From assembly GCA_016718205.1 (NCBI GenBank), contig JADKEB010000034.1:310001-374000 (forward strand): a DNA stretch of 64,000 nt, given 5' to 3'. This document shows positions 26,733 through 35,846 of the stretch, one piece after another. The stretch comes from Saprospiraceae bacterium (GTDB lineage: Bacteria > Bacteroidota > Bacteroidia > Chitinophagales > Saprospiraceae). Numbering within the stretch: position 1 is the first letter of the stretch; every line of letters starts with the position of its first letter. The position numbers and the translations under genes are program-made. The notes under the pieces were generated by a model. It saw only the letters and a list, made by a program, of their open reading frames with translations, did not search any database and was not told the origin of the DNA.

Positions 26733-27020
26733 TTTTTAAGAAGGTTTTACCAGCTACAAATATACCAATTAAAAAAAAGAGTGTGTAAAACAAACTGCAC
26801 AAATTCATATTTTCTTCCTAGCTACCCCTGCCTGACTACGTAGGCAGGCAGGCTCATTCCCACGCAAAGCGTGGCAGGCTCTGAAGAGCCAGTCAAGCTA
26901 TACACACAAAATAAGACTGATCTTTTTGCATGTAAAACCAACTCTTTGAGTAAGTTTAAACTTTTATCTCTTTGTACTAAGACTCAGTTAAAAAATAACT
27001 GATACATTTTGTCTCGTTGT
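26733..27020. other. Intergenic segment with palindromic repeats
   Basis: No gene. It contains CCTGCCTGACTACGTAGGCAGGCAGG (about 26826-26851) as a hairpin, a second hairpin CCCACGCAAAGCGTGG (about 26859-26874), and a single-ended relic of the AGAGTATG repeat family (TGAGTAAGTTTAAACTTTTATC at 26947-26968). An inverted-repeat element (27021-27097) follows. Confidence 0.55.
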
Positions 27021-27097
27021 TTTGTTCTTTTTCTGCGTTGTAAAATCGTTAAATAGCTAAGGCTATTCGCCTCATTTACGCCTTGAAAAAGAACAAA
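27021..27097. repeat. 77-bp inverted-repeat element
   Basis: Perfect 13-bp terminal inverted repeats, TTTGTTCTTTTTC (27021-27033) and GAAAAAGAACAAA (27085-27097). The interior is imperfectly palindromic (AGCTAAGGCT near the centre). No coding capacity. It lies 24 bp from the stop codon of the Nudix gene and could fold into a long hairpin in its 3' untranslated region. Confidence 0.65.
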
Positions 27098-27121
27098 TTA
27101 ACTTCGCCAATTCTGCACCAT

Positions 27122-27709
27122 TTATTTATTAACAGAGCCTAAATGAAGTTGTGCCCATTGGAGTAAAATGATCGTTTTGGCGTCTATGATCTTTCCACCG
27201 GACAAAAGGTTTGAAATTTCGTTATAGCTGTATTCAAGAACTTCTATATCCTCCTGCTCTGAAATGTCTCCACCACCCTGATGAATACGCATGTCATGAT
27301 GGTAATCGGCAGTATAAAAATGAATTTTTTCTTTATGCGCTCCCGGTGTAGCGAATGCATCATAAATTTTTGTCACTTTGGTGACTTCATAACCTGTTTC
27401 TTCTTTTATTTCCTTGATGATGGTTTCTTCTGGATGAAGCTCGTCAAGCATACCTGCAGGACATTCGAGGATAAAGCCATCCGTATCGCTATTGAGCATG
27501 ACCGCTAGTCTGAATTGCCTGATCAGAATGATTTTTCTCTCTTCGGGATTATACATCAAGACAGCAGCCCCATCGCCGCTATCATAGATTTCTCTCGTCT
27601 GCTCTTCCTTTCTTCCATCCCTTCTGGTATAAGAGATGATATACTTTATTAGTGTGGACCATCCTTTATACAACAAATTTTCTTCCAGAATACTAATTCT
27701 ACCTGCCAT
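27122..27709 (-). CDS. Nudix hydrolase, NudK-like (GDP-mannose / ADP-ribose pyrophosphatase group)
   Basis: A 195-residue Nudix protein hydrolysing nucleoside-diphosphate sugars. The Nudix box is GMLDELHPEETIIKEIKEET (about residues 96-115), with the core EExG residues present and K in place of the usual R of REUxEE. The flanking sequence resembles E. coli NudK closely: REIYDSGDGAAVLMYN, VILIRQFR-like IILIRQFRLAV, the FATPGAHKEKIHFYTA block, and IEVLEYS. This supports GDP-mannose or similar sugar-nucleotide specificity over plain ADP-ribose. No signal peptide. Monocistronic. Confidence 0.85.
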   Translation of the reverse strand: MAGRISILEENLLYKGWSTLIKYIISYTRRDGRKEEQTREIYDSGDGAAVLMYNPEERKIILIRQFRLAVMLNSDTDGFILECPAGMLDELHPEETIIKEIKEETGYEVTKVTKIYDAFATPGAHKEKIHFYTADYHHDMRIHQGGGDISEQEDIEVLEYSYNEISNLLSGGKIIDAKTIILLQWAQLHLGSVNK

Positions 27710-27862
27710 CTTCTTTCTGCATTATTTAGGTGATACTTTTTGACTGAATCTTTTTTCTTCAGGCAATCTTGTCATTCTTATATTTCATCTTTCCGGTCGT
27801 TGTTCACCCGGAAGTGTCTTATACTATGCCTAACCACATCAATCCGAAGTAGTACATTACTT

Positions 27863-29488
27863 TTATTTGACCACACCATCCACCACAATTTTTTCAGGTC
27901 TGTTGGCCACATCCCAGGTGGTATGAAAAATCAACTGAGCTGTTTTTTTCATTAAGTCAAAATCTATTTTTTCGACATCATCTGTTGTTCTGTGGTAGTC
28001 GGCATGTGTACCATTGAAGTAAAAAATAGCCGGAATGCCTTTGCTGGCAAAATTATAGTGATCAGATCTATAGTAATACCTATTGGGATCAGCTTCATCA
28101 TTGTAGGTATAATCCATAATCATTTGAGTATATTTTTGATTTATATTTTCATTGATCTTGTGCAAATCGGTACTCAACCTGTCTGAGCCTATAATATAAA
28201 TAAATTCCTCTCCACCACTATACTTTTCATCTGACCTTCCCACCATATCTACATTGACATTCATGATTGTTTTGGCTAATGGGAAAACAGGGTTTTCTGT
28301 ATAATATTTTGATCCAAGAAGTCCTTTTTCTTCACCACATACCCATAGAAATATGATGCTTCGGTTAGGAGAAATACCTTCTTTTTCCGCCTTGGCCATA
28401 GCCTGAGCAATACCCAGAATAGCCACTGTACCCGAACCGTTGTCATTTGCGCCATTAAAAATCTCATCTCCCCTTTTACCCAGATGATCATAATGAGCAG
28501 AAACTACAATATATTCTTCCGGTTTGGATTTGCCTTTAATATAACCTATTATATTTTGACCTTCCAAGACATTCATTTCTTTTTCCATCTGAATATTGAG
28601 GTCTGTTGTCAGTATTGTGGCAGAAGGCTTTCCTTTGGCCATTTTTTTTCTTGCTTTCAGTATTTTATCTTCGTTTTGTCCTATGATATCTTTAGCAATG
28701 GTCGAAGATATAAAAATATGATTGGCAGTCGTTATCGTTTTTTGGAATTCATTGCCCAACTGCATGCTTCCTCCGAGAAGTTTTCTTCTGTTTTCTTCCA
28801 ATAACTTTTTAACATCTTCCTCGATGATTAAAACCAGAGTTGCTCCTTTGGATTTTGCTACTTCCAGTTTTTTGTTGATATCTGCAGTCCAGACGGATTC
28901 ATTTTTATTGCCGGAAATAATAAAATTGCCGTTTCTATCCATAGGTTCACCTTTGTTGATGAGGATGACTTTGTTCTTTACATCTGTTTTTTTATAATCA
29001 CTATACTTTGGATCATCGATACCATAGCCCAAAAACACCACTTCATTGGTATTTAAAACAGGAATACTTACATTGCTCTCGTGAATCATAATGTAATCCC
29101 ACAAATGTCTGTATCTGGTTTTATTTGCAGTAATAGAAGTCTCTTTCCATTTTGAAAATGTAAATGCCACATTCTGAAAATGACCCTCGGCTCCGGGTGG
29201 TTTCAACAAACCTGCATTTTGGATAGCAGCTTGCAGATATGCCGATGCCTGTTGTATGCCTTTTTGTCCTGTCTCTCTCCCTTCCATACTGTCTGATGCC
29301 AATATATATAGATGTTTTTTGAGAGATTCAGAAGAAATCATCGAAGCAATCCTATATGAAGGATCATTGGTTTCCGTCGACTTTTTAATGTTCTTGTCCG
29401 GATATGATACTGTGCTGATATATTGTGCCAATGATTTAGTACCATGCAGCGAGAGTAAAATAAAAAATAATATAATGTGCTTATTCAT
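27863..29488 (-). CDS. Secreted M28 family zinc aminopeptidase with PA domain
   Basis: A 541-residue exported metallopeptidase. I choose the ATG at 29488, which begins a proper signal peptide (MNKHIILFFILLSLHGTKSLAQ). A start 31 codons upstream would precede it with an unlikely extension overlapping rpiB. Residues ~180-300 look like a protease-associated (PA) insert. The M28 di-zinc site follows: VSAHYDHLG (His, Asp), GANDNGSGTVAIL (Asp), WVCGEEKGLLGS (catalytic Glu and ligand Glu), NVDMVGRSD, and a final His in THADYHRTTDD. It probably digests peptides in the periplasm or outside for nutrition. Confidence 0.91.
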   Translation of the reverse strand: MNKHIILFFILLSLHGTKSLAQYISTVSYPDKNIKKSTETNDPSYRIASMISSESLKKHLYILASDSMEGRETGQKGIQQASAYLQAAIQNAGLLKPPGAEGHFQNVAFTFSKWKETSITANKTRYRHLWDYIMIHESNVSIPVLNTNEVVFLGYGIDDPKYSDYKKTDVKNKVILINKGEPMDRNGNFIISGNKNESVWTADINKKLEVAKSKGATLVLIIEEDVKKLLEENRRKLLGGSMQLGNEFQKTITTANHIFISSTIAKDIIGQNEDKILKARKKMAKGKPSATILTTDLNIQMEKEMNVLEGQNIIGYIKGKSKPEEYIVVSAHYDHLGKRGDEIFNGANDNGSGTVAILGIAQAMAKAEKEGISPNRSIIFLWVCGEEKGLLGSKYYTENPVFPLAKTIMNVNVDMVGRSDEKYSGGEEFIYIIGSDRLSTDLHKINENINQKYTQMIMDYTYNDEADPNRYYYRSDHYNFASKGIPAIFYFNGTHADYHRTTDDVEKIDFDLMKKTAQLIFHTTWDVANRPEKIVVDGVVK

Positions 29489-29571
29489 ATTGAATTTTAA
29501 TAAAATGACAGAAATGCCAGAAAAAAAACTCAAGATATATTGGTTTTGTTTAGTCAAAAGCTGAATACTTT

Positions 29572-30003
29572 CTAAACACATGCGATTTTATTAACTCTAT
29601 TCTGATGTCTGCCTCCTTCAAAACCAGTATTTAAAAACTGTTTAACTATATTTGAAGTAAGGCGTTTGCTTACAAATCTAGCTGGAATGCACAGAATGTT
29701 AGCATCATTGTGAAGTCTTGCCAATTGGGCTATTTCAGCTGTCCAGCACAAAGCAGCCCTGATACCGGCATGTTTGTTTGCAGTGATACAAACTCCGTTG
29801 CCACTTCCACAAACCAAAATCCCGAAATCAGTCATATTTTTTTCAATATCTTGTGCCACAGGATGCGCAAAGTCAGGATAATCAACTGAATCAGCTGTGG
29901 ATGCTCCTCTGTCTATAAATGTGTAGCCTTCTTTTTTTAATAGCCTTTTGATATATTCTTTATACTCAAAGCCAGCATGGTCAGAACCAATTGAAATCTT
30001 CAT
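29572..30003 (-). CDS. rpiB: Ribose-5-phosphate isomerase B
   Basis: A 143-residue RpiB/LacAB family isomerase interconverting ribose-5-P and ribulose-5-P in the pentose phosphate pathway. IGSDHAGFEYKEYI opens the fold. ILVCGSGNGVCITANKHAGIRAALC holds the catalytic Cys and the phosphate-binding loop. ARLHNDANILCIPAR supplies the conserved His and Asn. Complete at both ends. It ends 83 bp before the start of the M28 peptidase gene on the same strand. Confidence 0.95.
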   Translation of the reverse strand: MKISIGSDHAGFEYKEYIKRLLKKEGYTFIDRGASTADSVDYPDFAHPVAQDIEKNMTDFGILVCGSGNGVCITANKHAGIRAALCWTAEIAQLARLHNDANILCIPARFVSKRLTSNIVKQFLNTGFEGGRHQNRVNKIACV

Positions 30004-30039
30004 TAATGTATTTTTATGGCGTTATTGTTTAAAATTTTT

Positions 30040-30077
30040 AAAAAGCCTCATGACTTTACAAAATCATAAGGCTTTTT
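30040..30077. terminator. Probable intrinsic terminator of the GT117 gene
   Basis: AAAAAGCCTCATGACTTT, a 4-base loop, then AATCATAAGGCTTTTT: a long stem with one mismatch and flanking T/A runs on both strands. It lies downstream of the minus-strand GT117 gene and upstream of rpiB. Confidence 0.7.
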
Positions 30078-30307
30078 AAGGTAATTATTACTCGACCTAA
30101 AAATCGTGTGTAAACAAATTGTAAAAAATTAGTGAAAGCACTTCTTTACCCTTATTCCCTAAAGAGCCTGTCAAGCTATGCTTGAGACAACCCACCCTAA
30201 CAATTCCAAACTTTGCTCTCCCATCTTGGGTTACTGCCTTTTAATAAAGTTGCAATTCGTTATACACACCTAAATATCTGAAATGATATTTAGGTTCTAT
30301 CAATATT
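30078..30307. other. Intergenic remainder with shared palindromic repeat
   Basis: No gene. It contains a 40-bp segment (30154-30193) that recurs at 53462-53501; otherwise nothing is recognisable before the GT117 stop codon. Confidence 0.5.
30154..30193. repeat. Dispersed 40-bp repeat with TCAAGC hairpin, copy 1
   Basis: ATTCCCTAAAGAGCCTGTCA followed by AGCTATGCTTGAGACAACCC. It matches 53462-53501 with 4 mismatches by my count. The core TCAAGC-TAT-GCTTGA is a hairpin. The same hairpin core occurs inside the large element at 51685-51945. Confidence 0.65.
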
Positions 30308-33300
30308 TTAGTTTAAAGGTACTTCAGGGGCAGCTTTTGCCCATTTTGAAAGTTTCCCTTCCATTTCCTTCTCAAAAGCAGGATCTTCTACTTTTTTAGC
30401 ATTGATCAATACATCCTGAGCAGCACCAAGTCTGTACTGATAGTCCTGGCTGAAATTATCAAATACACTCTTGTCATCCTGAGATTCGTAAAACTCAATA
30501 TACTGCTTTGTTTCTTCTGCAAGGATTCTCAGATGCTTTTTGGCATTCTCAAAATCTTTTCCGTTGATCAATACTGTAATGAACGGCATAATGCCGGCAT
30601 CATATCTGAAATTCATATTTGGAAATCCTTCAAAATACTTATTGGCCATTTGATTGGCTTTTTTATGGTCGCCTTTTCTGTCAAATTCAAGCGCCGTCCT
30701 CATTAGAACCAATTTCATGGCTTGAACTGCTGCCATATAACTTTTATCTACAAAAAGTTTCTGTTTGTCAAAATTGCCCCATTTCCATTTATTCATCACA
30801 ATATCGTAAGTCTTGTTTTCGTCGATATCTCCAAATCCATAGATACCAGGTATTTGTGACTTACTTCTGACCACCGTAGGCGAAACTCTCAACCCCAAAC
30901 CCTCCATCTCCACATGATCATTCAGGCTCAGGAGTTTGCTGGATTGACAGGTGATCGCAAAATAGATAGGTCTTTCATAGATATTGGAAGCGATCACATC
31001 CATAATGGCTAAATCATCTTTTGTAAATGAAGAAGATTCTGCAGGAAATCTCATCATGATATTATCTGCCCACTCAGTAGTATCTATTTTATGCTGGAAA
31101 GGCAAACTTGCAAACTTTGCTCGATCTACCGGTATGTAAAAGTTTCTGCTGTTAATAAAGGTCTGGCCCTGCATAGTGTATTGGGGATCTTTGATTCTTC
31201 TAAAACCTTCATAAACATTGAGAGGAATAGACATATCCTCTCCAGTAGGATTTGCAAAAAATATCTGATTTCTGTTTTTACCTCTGTACTCTGCTTCAGT
31301 AAGAGTCAACTTAATTGGTGGCGAATCATTGACCTTATTTCTCAGCTTATTGATATACCAATCTACCGCAATCAGACTTAAGTTGACCACCCTTACATCT
31401 CTTCTGATATTTTCGACTTCCTGTGCATACCATAATGGATACGTATCATTGTCCCCGTATGTAAAGATGATAGCATTGGGTTCTACACTATTGAGAAAAT
31501 TGGCGGCATAATCTCTTGACGCCTTGTGATGTTTACGGCTATGATCATCAAAATTTTGGAATCCCATGATGACAGGAGCAGAAAGCACCAATACTCCAGC
31601 CAGTATTGCCGGAGTGATGCCTGAAAGTTTTTGGGATAAGTAATGGTAAATAGCAAGAGCTCCCATACCTATCCATATACAGAAAGTCATAAATGAGCCA
31701 ACAAAAATATAATCTCTTTCCCTTGGTTCATTTGGAGGCTGATTGGAATAGATGATGATGCCTATACCTGTGATTACAAATAGTATCAATAATACTATAA
31801 ACTCTTCTTTCTTTTGGATATAATGGTACACCAGACCTAAAAGACCAAAAATCAATGGTAAAAAGTAATATGAATTGTTTGATTCTTCAGACTTCATAGC
31901 ATCTGGCAGCTTATCCATTTTGTAAAGCTTGGCCTCATCTATGGGAGTGACACCTGATTGCCAGTGTCCTTTCGACAGATCCCATGGGAAGTATCCCTGC
32001 TCTGCCGTCTGCCTTCCTGTAAAATTCCACATAAAATATCTGAAATACATCCAACTCAGCTGATAGTGAAATAAAAACTGAAGGTTGTAACCCATAGACG
32101 GTTTTCCTTTACTGGTCCCGTTGAGGCTTTCTCTCCACATTCTGTGCAGGTCAGGTCTACCCAATTCGGTGTGACCTATCCTTGGAAATAATATCTTATC
32201 TTTTTTATCGTAAATATAATCGTACTTTTCATCTACAATCTCATATTTCTCTCCTACGCGCCCATATCGTGGTTCGCGGGATACATCTTTTGGTTGAGCA
32301 TCATAATGTGGTCCTGAGATCAATGGTCTTTCACCATATTGTTCTCTGTTCAGGTAAGGCAGCAGTCTCATGGCATCACCAGGCACATTCATATTGATAG
32401 GTGTGTCTGTATTTGCCCTGATGACTACTATACCAATGGTAGAAAAGGCAACAGTAATAAAAATTGCAGATATCACAGCTGTCTGAATCAATTGATTGCC
32501 TTTCGTATGGGAATATTTTAAAGCCAGATAAGACAGTCCAAATACGATAATCATGGTAGGCACCAATCCCGAATGTACGGGCATGCCTAAAGTATTTACA
32601 CAGAACAACTCCATGTTTTTCCAGAGTGTAGGAATACCAACAATCACAAATTTCATAATAAATACAATACCTACAACACCTAAAGCCATAGAGATGAGTG
32701 CTCCTTTCAGGTTGTGGTCTTTGTAGTTTTTGTAATACACTAATAGTGCTACCGCAGGAAGTGCCAAAATACTCAAAAGGTGAACACCTACAGACATACC
32801 ATTTATAAAAAGACTTAAAACCAGCCATCTGTTGGCCATATCCCGATCATCGATATAATAATATTTTGTAGCAGCCCACAAACCCATAGCTGTAAACATG
32901 GTAGACATAGCGTAAACCTCACCTTCTACTGCCGAAAACCATATAGATGTACTGAATGCTGTAGCCAGACCAGCAGACAATCCCGCAAACCCCAAAATCA
33001 AATTTTGAGAAACATTTGTCTCAGTTTCTCTACCTACCAATGCGAGTTTTCCAAACATGATAGTAGTCCATGCGATCATCATGGCAGCCACTGATGTACA
33101 TATGCCGGACATGAGATTGACAGCAAAAGCAATATCAGACGGATCATCTGAAAATACAGTAGCCAGCCAGGCAAATATTCTGCCAACAATCAAAAACAGA
33201 CCTGCTCCCGGAGGGTGCACCACTTGTAGCTTATATGCCCCCAAAATGAACTCCCCACAATCCCAAAGGCTTCCGGTGCGCTCCACTGAGTGATAAAAGA

Positions 33301-33364
33301 CAAAAAAAGTGATGATAAAAACCAATAATCCTGTGATATTGGTGACTCTTTTTTGTGATTGCAT
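30308..33364 (-). CDS. DUF2723 / GT117 family membrane glycosyltransferase-like protein
   Basis: A 1018-residue polytopic membrane protein of the DUF2723 family (classified as GT117, distantly PMT-like). The N-terminus has FVFYHSVERTGSLWDCGEFI and KLQVVHPPGAGLFLIVGRIF, including the conserved acidic D/E pair in the first outer loop. About 13 membrane segments span residues 10-590. The C-terminal ~400 residues are soluble, with FTYGDNDTYPLWYAQEVE and VRVVNLSLIAVDWYI blocks, ending in TPR-like helices. Members are widespread in Bacteroidota and thought to move lipid-linked sugars onto acceptors; the acceptor is unproven. A promoter with TTTG-N17-TATTTTTG lies just upstream. Confidence 0.88.
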   Translation of the reverse strand: MQSQKRVTNITGLLVFIITFFVFYHSVERTGSLWDCGEFILGAYKLQVVHPPGAGLFLIVGRIFAWLATVFSDDPSDIAFAVNLMSGICTSVAAMMIAWTTIMFGKLALVGRETETNVSQNLILGFAGLSAGLATAFSTSIWFSAVEGEVYAMSTMFTAMGLWAATKYYYIDDRDMANRWLVLSLFINGMSVGVHLLSILALPAVALLVYYKNYKDHNLKGALISMALGVVGIVFIMKFVIVGIPTLWKNMELFCVNTLGMPVHSGLVPTMIIVFGLSYLALKYSHTKGNQLIQTAVISAIFITVAFSTIGIVVIRANTDTPINMNVPGDAMRLLPYLNREQYGERPLISGPHYDAQPKDVSREPRYGRVGEKYEIVDEKYDYIYDKKDKILFPRIGHTELGRPDLHRMWRESLNGTSKGKPSMGYNLQFLFHYQLSWMYFRYFMWNFTGRQTAEQGYFPWDLSKGHWQSGVTPIDEAKLYKMDKLPDAMKSEESNNSYYFLPLIFGLLGLVYHYIQKKEEFIVLLILFVITGIGIIIYSNQPPNEPRERDYIFVGSFMTFCIWIGMGALAIYHYLSQKLSGITPAILAGVLVLSAPVIMGFQNFDDHSRKHHKASRDYAANFLNSVEPNAIIFTYGDNDTYPLWYAQEVENIRRDVRVVNLSLIAVDWYINKLRNKVNDSPPIKLTLTEAEYRGKNRNQIFFANPTGEDMSIPLNVYEGFRRIKDPQYTMQGQTFINSRNFYIPVDRAKFASLPFQHKIDTTEWADNIMMRFPAESSSFTKDDLAIMDVIASNIYERPIYFAITCQSSKLLSLNDHVEMEGLGLRVSPTVVRSKSQIPGIYGFGDIDENKTYDIVMNKWKWGNFDKQKLFVDKSYMAAVQAMKLVLMRTALEFDRKGDHKKANQMANKYFEGFPNMNFRYDAGIMPFITVLINGKDFENAKKHLRILAEETKQYIEFYESQDDKSVFDNFSQDYQYRLGAAQDVLINAKKVEDPAFEKEMEGKLSKWAKAAPEVPLN

Positions 33365-33400
33365 ATGATTTTACTTACTTGAGTTATATTTAATAAAAGG

Positions 33401-33429
33401 CAAAAATAACAAAATTACTTTAAAACAAA
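33401..33429 (-). promoter_or_regulatory. Putative promoter of the GT117 gene
   Basis: On the minus strand: TTTG (33429-33426), a 17-bp spacer, then TATTTTTG (33408-33401). The -7 box matches TAnnTTTG exactly. It lies 37 bp before the start codon. Confidence 0.6.
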
Positions 33430-33650
33430 CAATAATATGTATACCGGCGTTTATAATATCATTCGACGTGCATCTTATAAACTGTCATCTCAAATTTTTT
33501 ATTGTAATAAATGAACTTATAGGAATGGATTTAACTTACATTTGCATCAGAATATGTTTAAGTTTTTATCGTTTCTAAACTTTGTTCATTCAGTTATTCC
33601 TGCCCGCGTGCATTGGCAGGCAGGCTCAAGAAATCAATGCTGTCCTGACT
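33430..33650. other. Intergenic region with a repeat relic and hairpin
   Basis: Between two divergent genes. It contains a single-ended relic of the AGAGTATG repeat family (GAATATGTTTAAGTTTTTAT at about 33549-33570) and a CCTGCC...GGCAGGCAGG hairpin at about 33599-33624. No gene is seen. Confidence 0.5.
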
Positions 33651-33682
33651 TTTTGTAGATAAAAATTAGTAAACTAAATTTG
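33651..33682 (+). promoter_or_regulatory. Strong putative promoter of the cation:proton antiporter gene
   Basis: TTTTG (33651-33655), a 19-bp spacer, then TAAATTTG (33675-33682), an exact TAnnTTTG match at consensus spacing. Transcription would begin only a few bases before the ATG at 33693. A GGAGG sits at 33682-33686, an unusual Shine-Dalgarno-like run for this phylum, but it might lie partly upstream of the transcript start. Confidence 0.6.
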
Positions 33683-33692
33683 GAGGAATCCT

Positions 33693-35846
33693 ATGAATGA
33701 CTTTTTCGAACATCTGATCCATGAGTTCACCTTGCCTTTGCGCAATCCGGTTCTTATATTTTCACTGATATTGTTTATAATATTACTCTCACCCATAGTC
33801 CTGAAGCGATTGAATGTTCCGGGCATCATCGGGTTGATCATTTCAGGTGTCGTCATAGGTCCGCATGGATTTAACATTTTGGAAAAAACATCAGCTGTGG
33901 AGTTGTTTTCGACCATAGGACTTCTTTATATCATGTTCATAGCAGGCCTTGAACTTGAGATGAATGATTTCAAAGCCAATAAAAACAAGAGTCTCTTATT
34001 TGGTTTTTTTACATTTATCATTCCCATAATTATAGGATATCCTGTATGTTACTATTTATTGGGATATGATTTTAATGCCAGTTTTCTGACAGCAAGTATG
34101 TTTGCCACACATACCCTTGTGGCATATCCCATAGTGAGCAGATTTGGAATCTCAAAAAATCAGGCTGTGGCTATCTCAGTAGGCGGTACCATACTTACTG
34201 ATACTGCTGTCCTCATCATACTTGCCGTAGTACTGCGCAATGCACAAGGTAATCTTAATGCAGAATTTTGGTATAAACTGGGTATATCTCTTACGATTTT
34301 TGCAGCAATCATGTTCTTAATCATTCCCAGAGTGGCAAAGTGGTTTTTCAGCAAGCTTGAAAGTGAAAAACATGCTCATTATATTTTTGTGCTCTCGGTT
34401 GTATTTTTTGCTGCCTTTCTCGCAGAAGTTGCCGGCGTTGAAAAAATTATTGGGGCATTTGTGGCGGGTCTGGCTTTAAACAAATTGATCCCTCATTCAT
34501 CTGCATTGATGAATAGAATTGAGTTTATCGGCAATGCCCTGTTCATTCCGTTCTTTCTGATATCAGTAGGGATGGTGGTGGATATGAGTGTGATTTTAAA
34601 TGGAACCACAGCGCTCGTTGTGGCAGGTACATTGACCATCGTTGCACTCATAGGCAAATGGGTGGCAGCCTGGTTTACTCAAATAGCTTTCAAATATACC
34701 GCCGCCCAAAGACAACTGATATTTGGACTTAGCAGTTCACATGCCGCTGCTACTTTGGCCATCATTCTGGTAGGATATAATAATGGAATTCTGGATGAAA
34801 ACATATTAAACGGAACGATAATACTCATACTTATCACCTGTGTGGTGGCTTCATTTGCTACAGAGAAAGCTGCAAGACAGATTATCATCCAGGGAGATGG
34901 CGTTGACAGCAATGTGCAGTCATCATCTCGTTTTTCAAATGAACATATCCTTTTACCTGTAGCCAATATAGAAAATGCTGAAAAATATCTTGATCTGGCT
35001 TTATTGATAAAAGATAAAAAATCACCCAATCCTATTTCAATACTTAGTGTGGTAAATAATGACCATGAAGCTGAAAGAAATCTGATCAGGGCAAAAATAA
35101 ATCTTCAGCATTTTGTAGATCAGGGATCGGCATCTGAGACACAAGTCAATGTAATCACTACCATCGATCATAATGCGATGAGTGGGATATCACGTACTGC
35201 AAGAGAAGTATTGTCTGATATCATCATCATAGGATGGCCTCAAAAGACAGCTTTCTTCGAAAAATTTATGGGTGAAAAACTTGAAACCATCTTAACTAAT
35301 TCGGATAAATCGTATTTTATAAGCTACATTGCTCAGCCCATCATTTCATTAAAAAAAATCATCATCATTGCACCGGCGTTAAGTGAAGTAGAAAAAGGTT
35401 TTTCCATTTGGCTTTCCAAGTTTATGACTTTGTCCAAAGAGTTGAGCTTGCCGGTGATGCTATATGGTGAAATAAAAACTCTTGATGCTGTCAAAACTTG
35501 GGTCAAAAGTCATGGTGTGAATGGAAATATTTCTTATAAAGAATTTAATGACTGGGAAGATATCCTAATCATAGGACGGGACATAATTCAGGAAGATCTT
35601 ATCGTCATGGTGATGGCACGGAAAGGTTCAGTTTCATACATCAGCACTCTGGATTCCATACCCTCCAAAATTGAAAAACACTTTGAAAACAACAGCAAAA
35701 TATTGGTGTATCCGAGACAGCATGATTTCAGCCACGTGTCTGAAAACTATGAAGATATAACCAGTGGACCTATATCCAAAGGTATCGAAACGATAGGCAA
35801 AGGGATAGAGAGTATTTTCAATATGGGTAAAAACGATGGCCAATGA
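33693..35846 (+). CDS. CPA2-type cation:proton antiporter with C-terminal UspA-like domains
   Basis: A 717-residue inner-membrane antiporter (Na+/H+ or K+/H+). About 12-13 helices (residues 15-400) carry the CPA2 pattern: VLKRLNVPGIIGLIISGVVI, AGLELEMNDFK, SVGGTILTDTAVLIILAVVL, and a VAGVEKIIGAFVAGLALNKL segment. Residues ~420-690 look like two universal-stress-protein folds (SSRFSNEHILLPVANIENAE; IIGWPQK), which probably bind nucleotide and regulate transport, instead of a TrkA-N/RCK domain. The gene overlaps the downstream ogt gene by 4 bp (ATGA), so the two are coupled. Confidence 0.88.
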   Translation: MNDFFEHLIHEFTLPLRNPVLIFSLILFIILLSPIVLKRLNVPGIIGLIISGVVIGPHGFNILEKTSAVELFSTIGLLYIMFIAGLELEMNDFKANKNKSLLFGFFTFIIPIIIGYPVCYYLLGYDFNASFLTASMFATHTLVAYPIVSRFGISKNQAVAISVGGTILTDTAVLIILAVVLRNAQGNLNAEFWYKLGISLTIFAAIMFLIIPRVAKWFFSKLESEKHAHYIFVLSVVFFAAFLAEVAGVEKIIGAFVAGLALNKLIPHSSALMNRIEFIGNALFIPFFLISVGMVVDMSVILNGTTALVVAGTLTIVALIGKWVAAWFTQIAFKYTAAQRQLIFGLSSSHAAATLAIILVGYNNGILDENILNGTIILILITCVVASFATEKAARQIIIQGDGVDSNVQSSSRFSNEHILLPVANIENAEKYLDLALLIKDKKSPNPISILSVVNNDHEAERNLIRAKINLQHFVDQGSASETQVNVITTIDHNAMSGISRTAREVLSDIIIIGWPQKTAFFEKFMGEKLETILTNSDKSYFISYIAQPIISLKKIIIIAPALSEVEKGFSIWLSKFMTLSKELSLPVMLYGEIKTLDAVKTWVKSHGVNGNISYKEFNDWEDILIIGRDIIQEDLIVMVMARKGSVSYISTLDSIPSKIEKHFENNSKILVYPRQHDFSHVSENYEDITSGPISKGIETIGKGIESIFNMGKNDGQ

